Below, piece by piece: positions 18,370 through 25,887 of a stretch of DNA of 64,000 bases (positions are counted from its first letter, which is position 1; each line of letters begins with the position of its first letter). Source of the DNA: Fulvimarina sp039652615 (GTDB lineage Bacteria; Pseudomonadota; Alphaproteobacteria; Rhizobiales; Rhizobiaceae); the NCBI RefSeq assembly GCF_039652615.1, contig NZ_JBDJAC010000003.1, positions 277,277-341,276 of the forward strand. Direction: 5' to 3'. The translations under genes were made by a program, and so were the position numbers. The notes below the pieces were generated by a model that saw nothing but the letters and a program-made list of their open reading frames with translations, was not told the DNA's origin and did no database searches.

Positions 18370-18975
18370 TCATGTCCGGCTGAGACCATCGATCAGTGCG
18401 TCGATCATCCTGCCCGCATCCTCCTGCCAACCTTCGTGATCGCGCACCATGGCGATGCCGACGATCGAATAGAGAAGATCGGCGGCGGTGACGCTCTCGC
18501 GCAGACGTCCTTCGTTCACCGCGCGCTCGATCAGGCCCTGCAGAGGCTCCAGAACTCGAACCGACATTCTCCTGGAAATCTCGGACGTCTTCGGAGCGCT
18601 GACGGCGAGCGCCGTGATCATGCCGCGCTTCGTCGCCGTCAGGGCGATCATCGCGGCAGCCCAGCGGCGGAGTGCGGCGACCCCGTCGATCGCCGGATCG
18701 TCCCTCAGTTCCCGCGCGAGCACGCCCATCGCGTCGACCTCGCGCGTATAGACCGCCTCGTAGAGAGCCTCGCGCGTCGGAAAGTTGCGATAGAGCGTCG
18801 CGACGCCGACACCGGCCCGTTTCGCGATTGCCTCCAGGTTGACCGGCGCACCGTGCTCCTCCGCCAAAACGGCCTTGGCGGCCTCGAGCAAGGCCTCCCG
18901 GTTTCTGAGGGCGTCCGCGCGGGGCCTGCGCGGGGCTTTTCCCTCAGCCGGCATCATTTTCTCATTCGGGGCCAT
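18370..18975 (-). CDS. TetR/AcrR-family transcriptional regulator
   Basis: About 201 residues with an N-terminal helix-turn-helix (LLEAAKAVLAEEHGAPVNLEAIAKRAGVGVATLYRNFPTREALYEAVY) and an alpha-helical ligand domain ending in LLYSIVGIAMVRDHEGWQEDAGRMIDALIDGLSR. It is divergent from the aldehyde oxidoreductase operon, whose first gene starts about 100 bases away, and is its likely repressor. The start is uncertain: ATG 18999, 18975 and 18957 are all in frame; 18975 follows GGAGGG at a long distance. An inverted GGAGGG/CCCTCC lies just upstream and could be part of the operator. Confidence 0.88.
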   Translation of the reverse strand: MAPNEKMMPAEGKAPRRPRADALRNREALLEAAKAVLAEEHGAPVNLEAIAKRAGVGVATLYRNFPTREALYEAVYTREVDAMGVLARELRDDPAIDGVAALRRWAAAMIALTATKRGMITALAVSAPKTSEISRRMSVRVLEPLQGLIERAVNEGRLRESVTAADLLYSIVGIAMVRDHEGWQEDAGRMIDALIDGLSRT

Positions 18976-19077
18976 TGAAAACGGAGGGACCCTCCACATA
19001 AATCATATCAGTTCCGATAATGCCCGTTCTGGACCACCGGTTCTCTCGAGCCCCCTAGCATGAAACGGAGGCGTCGC

Positions 19078-19578
19078 ATGCCACTATCCATCAATCTGAC
19101 GATCAATGGCGAGGCCCATGCGATCGATCTCGACGATCCGCGCGTCACGCTTCTGGATCTCCTGCGCGAGCGGCTCGGCCTGACCGGCGCCAAGAAGGGC
19201 TGCGATCGCGGGCAGTGCGGCGCCTGCACGGTGCTGGTCGATGGCCGAAGGATCAACGCCTGCCTTGCGCTCGCCGCAAGCCAGGACGGCGCCGAGATCC
19301 TCACTATCGAGGGCCTTGCGAACGGCGAAGGGCTACACCCGTTGCAGCAGGCCTTCATCGACCATGACGGGTTCCAGTGCGGCTTCTGCACGCCGGGCCA
19401 GATCATGAGCGCGGCGGGCCTTTTGTCCGAAGCCAGAACCGGCGGGGACCCCGAGCGCATCCGGGAGCTGATGAGCGGCAATCTCTGCCGCTGCGGCGCC
19501 TATGCCGGGATCGTTGCCGCCATCGAAGCGGTCGAGAACGGCACCGAACAGACCAGGGCTCAGGGAGAGACGGCATGA
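19078..19578 (+). CDS. paoA: Aldehyde oxidoreductase iron-sulphur subunit (PaoA-like)
   Basis: The small 166-residue [2Fe-2S] subunit that passes electrons from the molybdenum centre to FAD. Cysteines of the plant-type cluster are in GCDRGQCGACTVLVDGRRINAC (about residues 40-61), and those of the helical second cluster in CGFCTPGQ (about 101) and LCRCGAY (about 135). It starts at 19078, which has GGAG at good spacing; an ATG at 19060 lacks this. Unlike E. coli PaoA it shows no Tat signal, so the enzyme is probably cytoplasmic or carried by no partner here. It overlaps the FAD-subunit gene by ATGA. Confidence 0.92.
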   Translation: MPLSINLTINGEAHAIDLDDPRVTLLDLLRERLGLTGAKKGCDRGQCGACTVLVDGRRINACLALAASQDGAEILTIEGLANGEGLHPLQQAFIDHDGFQCGFCTPGQIMSAAGLLSEARTGGDPERIRELMSGNLCRCGAYAGIVAAIEAVENGTEQTRAQGETA

Positions 19579-20633
19579 AACGGTTCGATTACGTCCGGCC
19601 CGAAACCGTCAGCGAAGCGATCGAGGCACTGGCGGCCCAAAATGCTGCCGTGCTCGCCGGCGGCACCAATCTCCTCGACCTGATGAAGGGCAACGTCGCC
19701 CGACCCGACCGCATCGTCGACCTGACGCGGGTGAGCGGCCTCGACGCGATCGAGGCGCTGGACGACGGCGGCATGCGGATCGGCGCGCTCGTGAAAAACT
19801 CCAACCTTGCCTATGACGAGACGTTCGCGGCACGTTATCCGATGGTCGCCGAGGGGCTCCTGTCAGGTGCTTCGGCGCAGCTTCGCAATGCGGCGAGCGT
19901 CGGCGGCAATCTTCTCCAGAAGCCACGCTGCCGCTACTTTCTCGATCCGGCGAGCGCCTGCAACCGCCGTTCCCCCGGAAGCGGGTGCGATGCGATCGGC
20001 GGCGATACCGAGGGCATGGCGATCCTCGGATGGACCGAGTCCTGTATCGCTGTCCATCCGTCCGATTTCTGCGTCCCGCTTGCCGCGCTCGGCGCCATCG
20101 TCGAGGTGGAGGGACCGGATGGATCGCGAGAATTGCCGCTCGGCGATCTGCACCGCCTGCCGGGCAACACCCCGGACCAGGAGACGACGCTTCGAGCCAG
20201 AGACATCATCACCGCGATCCGGCTACCCGCTGATGCGGCGCGTTTCGCCGACCATTCCCGATATCTGAAACTGCGCGATCGCACGTCCTATGCCTTCGCG
20301 ATCGTCTCGGCGGCGGCGGCGCTCGAACTCGACGGCGAACGCATCGTCGAGGCGCGGCTCGCACTCGGCGGCGTCGCGGCGAAACCCTGGCGATGCGAGG
20401 CCGCCGAAGATGCGTTGAAAGGCCGTCCCGCAACCCGCGAGAGCTTTGAAACCGCCGCGAAGGCGGCCCTTCAGGAGGCAAAGCCGGTGGGCGAGAACGG
20501 TTTCAAGATCGATCTGGCCGCTCGCATCCTCGTGCGGGCCCTGTTGAGGGCGAAAGCGGGAACGCCGGCGCAGATGCCCGCTCTTCCCGCTTCCGTGTTC
20601 GAACCCGTCGAAGGAGAATTCGACCATGTCTGA
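19575..20633 (+). CDS. paoB: Aldehyde oxidoreductase FAD-binding subunit with [4Fe-4S] insertion (PaoB-like)
   Basis: A 352-residue FAD subunit of the xanthine dehydrogenase family. FAD contacts are in VLAGGTNLLDLMKGN (about residues 32-46) and ASVGGNLLQ (about 108-116). Directly after it comes a cysteine-rich insertion (CRYF ... ACNRRSPGSGC, about residues 119-140) matching the [4Fe-4S] cluster region of E. coli PaoB. Overlaps paoA by 4 bases and paoC by 8, so the three subunits are coupled. Confidence 0.92.
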   Translation: MKRFDYVRPETVSEAIEALAAQNAAVLAGGTNLLDLMKGNVARPDRIVDLTRVSGLDAIEALDDGGMRIGALVKNSNLAYDETFAARYPMVAEGLLSGASAQLRNAASVGGNLLQKPRCRYFLDPASACNRRSPGSGCDAIGGDTEGMAILGWTESCIAVHPSDFCVPLAALGAIVEVEGPDGSRELPLGDLHRLPGNTPDQETTLRARDIITAIRLPADAARFADHSRYLKLRDRTSYAFAIVSAAAALELDGERIVEARLALGGVAAKPWRCEAAEDALKGRPATRESFETAAKAALQEAKPVGENGFKIDLAARILVRALLRAKAGTPAQMPALPASVFEPVEGEFDHV

Positions 20634-22881
20634 GACAGCGATCACCTCCACCACATTGCGCCAGCGGCACGGATCGAATGCCGGCCAGCCGATGACCCGG
20701 CGCGACGGACTCGATAAGGTCACGGGTGCCGCGCCCTACGCGGCGGACCGGCGACCGGACGGACTGCTTCACGCGGTCTATGCGGCGGCCACGATCTCCA
20801 GTGGCCGCGTCACGGCGCTGGACGTTATGGCGGCCAAGGCCCATCCCGGCGTCGTTGCGGTTCTGACGTCGGACAGTCGGCCGCCGCTCGCCGGCGATCC
20901 TGACGCAAAGAGCAATCCCCTCGCCTTCAGGCTGGATATGCTGCAGAGCAAAGACGTCCGTTATGCCGGCCAGCCGATCGCTGTGGTCGTTGCCGAAACC
21001 CTCGAGGCGGCGACGGAAGGCGCGGCGCTGCTTGATCCGCAATACGAAACCGCGACGCCACGCGTCGGTCTCGATGTCGATGGCAGCTTCGTGCCCCAGG
21101 CCGTCGGTCCGGGCTTTCCGCCAGAGGCTTCGGTCGGCGATGTGGAGTCCGGTCTGTCCGGGGCCTCGACGACGATCGAGGCGCTCTACGAGACGCCGCC
21201 GCAATATCACAACGCCATGGAGCCGCACGCGATCGTCGCCGAATGGGACGGCGACCGTCTGACCGTGGATACGCCCTCCCAGGGCATGGCGATGACGCGT
21301 GCACGGCTTTCCGAACTGTTTGGCATCCCGGCCGAGAACATTCTCGTCCGCAGCCCCTATCTCGGCGGCGGTTTCGGCTCGAAGGGCAGTGTCACCGGGC
21401 CGGTCGCCCTCGGTGTCCTCGCGGCGAAGGCCGTCGGACGCCCGGTCAAGCTCGTCGTGCGGCGCGAGCAGATGTTCGGCCCCCTCTCCCACCGCGGCGC
21501 GACGCGTCAGACCCTCAAGCTCGGTGTCGGTGAGCGCGGCGCACTCACCGCGCTGTCGCACCACACCTTGACGACGACGAGCCTCCACGACGACTTCGTG
21601 GAACCTGCCTCGAACGCCAGTCAGTCTCTCTACGCGAGCCCGGCGATCCGCATCAGCCACGAAGCCGTGCGGACCCATATCGGCACGCCCGGCTTCATGC
21701 GCGCTCCCGGCGAGGCGACCGGCTCGATTGCCCTTGAAAGCGCGATGGACGAGGCCGCCCATGCGATCGGCATGGACCCGCTCGCCTTCCGCCTTGCCAA
21801 TTATGCCGATGTCGAGCCGATCTCCGGCAAGGCGTTCACCTCCAAATCCCTACGCGAATGCTATGCGGAAGGCGCGGAGGCGTTCGGCTGGGATCGACGT
21901 TCGACCGAACCGCGCTCGATGCACGACGAAAAGGGCCTTCTCGTCGGATGGGGCGTCGGCTCTGCGGTGTTCTTCGCCGGCATGATGCAGGGCGAGGCCC
22001 GCGCCATCCTCAAGGATGACGGGATGGGGCGTATCGAGGTCGGCATCCACGATATGGGACAGGGAGCCTGGACCGCTCTCGCTCAGGTCGGAGCCGACGC
22101 GCTGGCGCTCGATCTTTCCCAGGTCGAGTTCGTCTCGGGGGATTCGAGCCTGCCGAACGGAGGCCTTGCCGGAGGCTCGACCCACACGGCGACCGCCGGC
22201 TCGGCGATCGACAAGGCCGGTATGGCGGTCCTCGGCGAACTCGCGGCACTCGCCGCCGCGAACGAGAGCTCGCCGCTTTTCGGTGCCGACAATACCGGGC
22301 TTTCGGCAAAGGATGGCCGGCTTTACGTGTCGGACGAACCGCAACGCAGCCAATCCTATGGCGAGATCCTGAAGCAGGCCGGCAAGACCTCGATCGAGGC
22401 GATGGGCCAAATCAGCTCCGAACCCCATGGCGCGACCGACGACTACGCGCGCCACTCCCACGGTGCGGTGTTCGCCGAGGTGAAAGTCGATCCCGACCTC
22501 GGCCAGATACGGGTCAGCCGCATGGTCGGTGCCTTCGCCGCCGGCCGGGTGATCAATCCGCGCCTCGTCGAAAGCCAGCTCTATGGCGGGATGATCTGGG
22601 GGCTTTCCTTTGCCCTCCATGAAAAGGCGGTAACGGACGCGCGAAGCGGCCGGATCATGAACGCCGATTTCGCCGGCTATCACGTCCCCGTTCATGCGGA
22701 CGTCCCGGCCATGCAGGTGATCATGATCCCGGAGGAGGACCGGCTGGTCAATCCGCTCGGCGTCAAGGGGGTCGGCGAGATCGGCATCGTCGGCTCGGCG
22801 GGCGCGATCGCCAACGCGGTCTGGCACGCGACCGGCCGCCGCATCCGTCACTTCCCGATCGGGCCGAAAGATCTTCTATAG
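20626..22881 (+). CDS. paoC: Aldehyde oxidoreductase molybdenum-binding subunit (PaoC-like)
   Basis: The 751-residue catalytic subunit binding molybdenum cofactor, likely molybdopterin cytosine dinucleotide, and oxidising aldehydes to acids. Expected signatures are YLGGGFGSKG (about residue 245), MRAPGEATGSIALESAMDE (about 360) and the catalytic glutamate in GVKGVGEIGIVGSAG (about 720). Length fits PaoC. The XdhC/PaoD-type maturation chaperone and a cytidylyltransferase, often adjacent, are absent here; directly downstream are decayed insertion sequences, so a chaperone gene could have been lost or lie elsewhere. Confidence 0.93.
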   Translation: MSETAITSTTLRQRHGSNAGQPMTRRDGLDKVTGAAPYAADRRPDGLLHAVYAAATISSGRVTALDVMAAKAHPGVVAVLTSDSRPPLAGDPDAKSNPLAFRLDMLQSKDVRYAGQPIAVVVAETLEAATEGAALLDPQYETATPRVGLDVDGSFVPQAVGPGFPPEASVGDVESGLSGASTTIEALYETPPQYHNAMEPHAIVAEWDGDRLTVDTPSQGMAMTRARLSELFGIPAENILVRSPYLGGGFGSKGSVTGPVALGVLAAKAVGRPVKLVVRREQMFGPLSHRGATRQTLKLGVGERGALTALSHHTLTTTSLHDDFVEPASNASQSLYASPAIRISHEAVRTHIGTPGFMRAPGEATGSIALESAMDEAAHAIGMDPLAFRLANYADVEPISGKAFTSKSLRECYAEGAEAFGWDRRSTEPRSMHDEKGLLVGWGVGSAVFFAGMMQGEARAILKDDGMGRIEVGIHDMGQGAWTALAQVGADALALDLSQVEFVSGDSSLPNGGLAGGSTHTATAGSAIDKAGMAVLGELAALAAANESSPLFGADNTGLSAKDGRLYVSDEPQRSQSYGEILKQAGKTSIEAMGQISSEPHGATDDYARHSHGAVFAEVKVDPDLGQIRVSRMVGAFAAGRVINPRLVESQLYGGMIWGLSFALHEKAVTDARSGRIMNADFAGYHVPVHADVPAMQVIMIPEEDRLVNPLGVKGVGEIGIVGSAGAIANAVWHATGRRIRHFPIGPKDLL

Positions 22882-22905
22882 GAGCCCCACTGATTGCGGT
22901 GGCAC

Positions 22906-23001
22906 CCCCAGGCAGATTGTTGCCGCAAGCTTGATGCCGACGAGGCAATTGCCGGGACGCTTGTCATAGCGGGTGGCGATTCTGAGGGTCGCGTCCCAAC
23001 G
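22906..23001 (-). pseudogene. IS5-family transposase C-terminal remnant
   Basis: On the minus strand one frame reads RWDATLRIATRYDKR followed by PGNCLVGIKLAAT and ICLG. This matches the very end of IS5/IS427-type transposases, in which RRIATRYDK and an IxLAA stretch are strongly conserved. Nothing else of the gene is intact; only about 32 codons are readable. Confidence 0.6.
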
Positions 23002-23110
23002 AATGGCGAAGCTGCGCAATCATCGAGGGATCGGCGGCCGGTTCCAGTTGCGAGACGGAACCGAACCGACGCTTTCCCGGATGACCAAGCCCTTGATGAA
23101 CCGACGCGCG

Positions 23111-23359
23111 CTAGTCGAATAGAGCGGCAAAGCCGAGACGTTCGCATAGAGAATGCCCTCCTCCCAGGCCGCGCGCGCCTGTTCGTCGAAGCGCTCGGCT
23201 CCGGCGCGCTGGGAAATCCTGATCCCGAACGGGGCGAAGCAACCCGTCCGCGATCATCTCGAAATGCATGTCGCTGCGGCAATGCCACACGATCCGCCGA
23301 TCCCTGCCGACAACGCAAATCTCCGTCGCCTTGCGGCGGACGTCCAATCCAACATCGTC
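23111..23359 (-). pseudogene. IS110-family transposase N-terminal remnant
   Basis: The minus-strand frame reads DDVGLDVRRKATEICVV, then GRDRRIVWHCRSD, the start of the DEDD transposase domain of IS110-like elements (VGLDVSL-x-ICVVD pattern, with the first catalytic Asp). After about 40 codons similarity fades. No complete transposase or ends could be found. It lies between the IS5 remnant and a small intact gene, marking an old insertion hot spot after the aldehyde oxidoreductase operon. Confidence 0.5.
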
Positions 23360-23448
23360 TCCCGTCGCTGCTTTCCATTTCTTCGAGAATCAACAGCGGG
23401 AAGCTTCGCCTCCCCGCCGGAGAGCAGCAACCTCATGTATGGGATGCA

Positions 23449-23772
23449 TCAGATCCCGGAACCGCCCTGTTCGAGAAAGTCGCTTTCCAGTGCGGGTTCG
23501 ATAGGGTGTCCGCCCGCCAGATTGCGGTCGGCTGTAGGCGTCGGAAGCGGCATCCAGGCGACGAGATCGTCGTCTTCATAGGTGACCGGCGCCTCGGGCC
23601 CGCTATCGGTCGCGATCCAGCATTTCTCGTGGGCGCCGCGCGGCATCGCCCAGCGAACCGTATCGACTTCCGGCGGTCCCTGTTCGCCGCCGCGCACGGT
23701 CACGAGAATGCGCTGGCCGCTGCGGTCGGCCCCCTTCATCGCGGCCCAGCCTTGATTGACGGTCTCTGCCAT
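23449..23772 (-). CDS. Small protein, DUF551-like
   Basis: A 107-residue soluble protein beginning MAETVNQGWAAMKGADRSGQ with GGGAGGA at correct distance. The pattern of an N-terminal Trp and Gly-rich strand (RILVTVRGG) and a C-terminal VTYEDDDLVAWMPLPTP resembles the DUF551 domain, whose members end in THWMPLPEPP. DUF551 is common in phages and near mobile DNA and has no known function. The gene sits alone beside insertion-sequence remnants. Codon use is like its surroundings. Coding status is fairly well supported by the ribosome site and the motif; function is unknown. Confidence 0.6.
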   Translation of the reverse strand: MAETVNQGWAAMKGADRSGQRILVTVRGGEQGPPEVDTVRWAMPRGAHEKCWIATDSGPEAPVTYEDDDLVAWMPLPTPTADRNLAGGHPIEPALESDFLEQGGSGI

Positions 23773-23891
23773 CTCGAAATTCCTCCCTATGGTGCGCCCC
23801 GCTCGGGCCGCGATAACCTATGAGGCCTTGCGTCGAACCTTAGCCAAGCCACGCCCGATCTGTCGATGTCGGCGAAAACGCCCTCCATGCC

Positions 23892-24599
23892 TTACAGATA
23901 CCTCATGTCGTAGCGTTTCAGGATCGCCATGATCAGGTCGCGGGCGTTTTCCTTGTGCGCCTGGGCCGCACGGCGCGCGTCTTCCGGCCGGCCCGCAGAA
24001 AGCGCCGCGATGATGGCGCGATGCTCGCCGATCGAAGGCGTTGGCTTGGGGCGCAGATTCAGCGTCAACCGTCGCGCACGATGGGACTGGTCCAGATTGA
24101 CGGTCGCGATGCGCTTCAGCCGGCCATTGCCGGCCTCCTCGATCAAGGCTGCGTGAAACTCGCCGTCCTTCGCAGCCCAGACTTCAAGATCGTCATCCTC
24201 GAGCGCCGCCTCGCCCGCGGCGGTCAGCGCTGCAAGCCTCAAGCAGATCGGTTCGCGGCGCTCCTCTGGCAGGGATGCGATGAGAAAGGCGGCCATGCCC
24301 TCGACCGCGACGATGACATCGTAGACCTCGCGCATATCGTCCGGCGACAGAGCACAGATGACGACGCCGCGCTTGGTGCGCAGGTCTACCATTCCTTCCG
24401 CCTGAAGCTGGATGATCGCCTGATGGACCGGCGTCCGGCTCATGCCGAGCCGTTCTGCGATCTCGAGCTCCGAGCCCTGAAAGCCCGGCGGGAACAGCCC
24501 GTCGCGAATCGATGTCTTGATCGCATGATAGGCGGCGTCGACGAGGCTCGAACGCGGCGCAGTCCTGCGGTCTTCAAATGATAATGCTGTGTCCGACAC
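23892..24599 (-). CDS. GntR-family (FadR/FCD-type) transcriptional regulator
   Basis: About 235 residues. The winged helix covers YHAIKTSIRDGLFPPGFQGSELEIAERLGMSRTPVHQAIIQLQAEGMVDLRTKRGVVI, and the C-terminal all-helical FCD domain includes DGEFHAALIEEAGNGRL and SIGEHRAIIAAL with the metal-binding Asp/His positions. GTG 24599 was taken as start because GGAAGGA precedes it at good spacing; an ATG at 24680 has none and falls inside the palindromic operator. Divergent from the TctCAB-tartrate operon, which it probably controls, with a tartrate-like acid as effector. Confidence 0.88.
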   Translation of the reverse strand: MSDTALSFEDRRTAPRSSLVDAAYHAIKTSIRDGLFPPGFQGSELEIAERLGMSRTPVHQAIIQLQAEGMVDLRTKRGVVICALSPDDMREVYDVIVAVEGMAAFLIASLPEERREPICLRLAALTAAGEAALEDDDLEVWAAKDGEFHAALIEEAGNGRLKRIATVNLDQSHRARRLTLNLRPKPTPSIGEHRAIIAALSAGRPEDARRAAQAHKENARDLIMAILKRYDMRYL

Positions 24600-24664
24600 G
24601 AGCGAAGATCCTTCCGTCCTGCCGTCGACCCTAGCCGTGAAGCGATCTGCGGACAAGCAAGTTT

Positions 24665-24694
24665 GCACGCCTTGTTGCATGCAACAGCGCGTGC
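24665..24694. promoter_or_regulatory. 30-bp inverted-repeat operator of the GntR regulator
   Basis: A perfect 14-base palindrome TGTTGCATGCAACA (24673-24686) is flanked by GCACGC (24665-24670) and GCGTGC (24689-24694), giving a 30-base inverted repeat with only two non-pairing positions per arm. FadR-type GntR proteins typically bind TTGnnnnCAA-like palindromes, which the core resembles. It lies between the divergent regulator and the transporter genes. Confidence 0.72.
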
Positions 24695-24812
24695 ATCATT
24701 GACAGGCGGGCTTATTTCGTGCCTCCTTGATCATGAGATCCGTCAGGACTGCGCGTGGAGGACGCGCCGTCTCAAAGGAAACGGCGGACGAGATTCATGG
24801 GAGGAACCATTC

Positions 24813-25775
24813 ATGCGCATAACCACGCTTCTATCGACCGCCGCCTTGGCCTTTGCCCTGTCGGCAGGCATCGCAAGCGCTCAGGACTATCCGTCCAAAC
24901 CGCTCAACTACATCATCCCCTTCAATGCCGGCGGCGAGTCGGACGTCGCGGCGCGCTTCCAGCAGCCCTATCTCGAAGAGGCGTCCGGTCAGAACGTCGT
25001 CGTTCAGTATATTTCCGGCGCGGGCGGCGCCCAGGCCTGGTCGCAGCTCAACGGCATGGAAGCCGACGGCTATACCATGATGGGCTCGAACCTGCCGCAC
25101 ATCATCCTGCAGCCGATGGCGCAGGATGTGGGCTACAAGACCGACGACATCACCAATGTCTATTTCTTCCAGTATACGCCCGATGCCCTGCTCGTTCCGG
25201 CCGGCAGCGACTACAAGACGCTGGAAGATTTCGTGAACGCCGCCAAGGAGACCCCGGGCGCCGTCACCGTCGCCGGTTCGGCCACCAATTCGGCGAACCA
25301 TGTTGCCGCGACGAAACTCAACGAGCTGGCCGGCATCCAGACCACCTATATTCCGTTCTCGGGAACGAGCCCCTCCGTGACGGCGCTTCTCGGCGGTCAG
25401 GTCCAGGCGGCATTCAGCTATTCCACCGCAGCGCTCAACCAGGGCGATCAGGTGCGCGTCCTTGCCGTTGCGGCCGAAGAGCGGCTGCCCGCTCTGCCCG
25501 ACACGCCGACCTTCAAGGAGCTCGGCTATGACATGGTGGGCGGGGCCTATCGCGGCGTCGCAGTTCCGAGCGGAACGCCAGAAGACATCCGCACCAAACT
25601 CTCCGATCTTCTGGGCGAGGTGAACGCCAATCCGGAATTCGTGAAGAAGATGGAGGATGCCGGCTTCGTGGTGATCTCCGTTCCCTATTCGGACGTGCCG
25701 GCCTTCATGAAAGAGCGCCAGGCGCAGTACGATTCAGTCGCAAAGATCATGGGCATCGAGACCTCCTCGAACTGA
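24813..25775 (+). CDS. tctC: Tripartite tricarboxylate transporter substrate-binding protein (TctC)
   Basis: A 320-residue periplasmic receptor of the TTT family. It starts at MRITTLLSTAALAFALSAG with GGGAGGA upstream and a signal peptide cleaved near ASA-Q (residue 23). The mature N-terminus YPSKPLNYIIPFNAGGESDVAAR and the later AGSATNSANHVAATKL and GGAYRGVAVPSGTPEDI are hallmark Bug/TctC features that wrap around a carboxylate ligand. Followed by genes for the two membrane subunits, tartrate dehydrogenase and D-tartrate dehydratase, so tartrate or a related hydroxy-dicarboxylate is the probable ligand. Confidence 0.92.
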   Translation: MRITTLLSTAALAFALSAGIASAQDYPSKPLNYIIPFNAGGESDVAARFQQPYLEEASGQNVVVQYISGAGGAQAWSQLNGMEADGYTMMGSNLPHIILQPMAQDVGYKTDDITNVYFFQYTPDALLVPAGSDYKTLEDFVNAAKETPGAVTVAGSATNSANHVAATKLNELAGIQTTYIPFSGTSPSVTALLGGQVQAAFSYSTAALNQGDQVRVLAVAAEERLPALPDTPTFKELGYDMVGGAYRGVAVPSGTPEDIRTKLSDLLGEVNANPEFVKKMEDAGFVVISVPYSDVPAFMKERQAQYDSVAKIMGIETSSN

Positions 25776-25784
25776 TCGCTTCCG

Positions 25785-25809
25785 GCGCGCGGCCTTGGCC
25801 GCGCGCTTT
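25785..25809 (+). terminator. Strong GC hairpin after tctC (partial terminator)
   Basis: GCGCGCGGCC (25785-25794) pairs with GGCCGCGCGC (25797-25806), followed by TTT. It begins 10 bases after the tctC stop. Placed between the receptor gene and the membrane genes, it could end part of the transcripts and so favour receptor synthesis. Confidence 0.6.
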
Positions 25810-25887
25810 GCCTTGCGGGCGATCGGAGGCTGACGGTTTGAACCGGGCCGCTCTTTTTGCCTGCGCACGCCGCGGCAGGACATTCCC

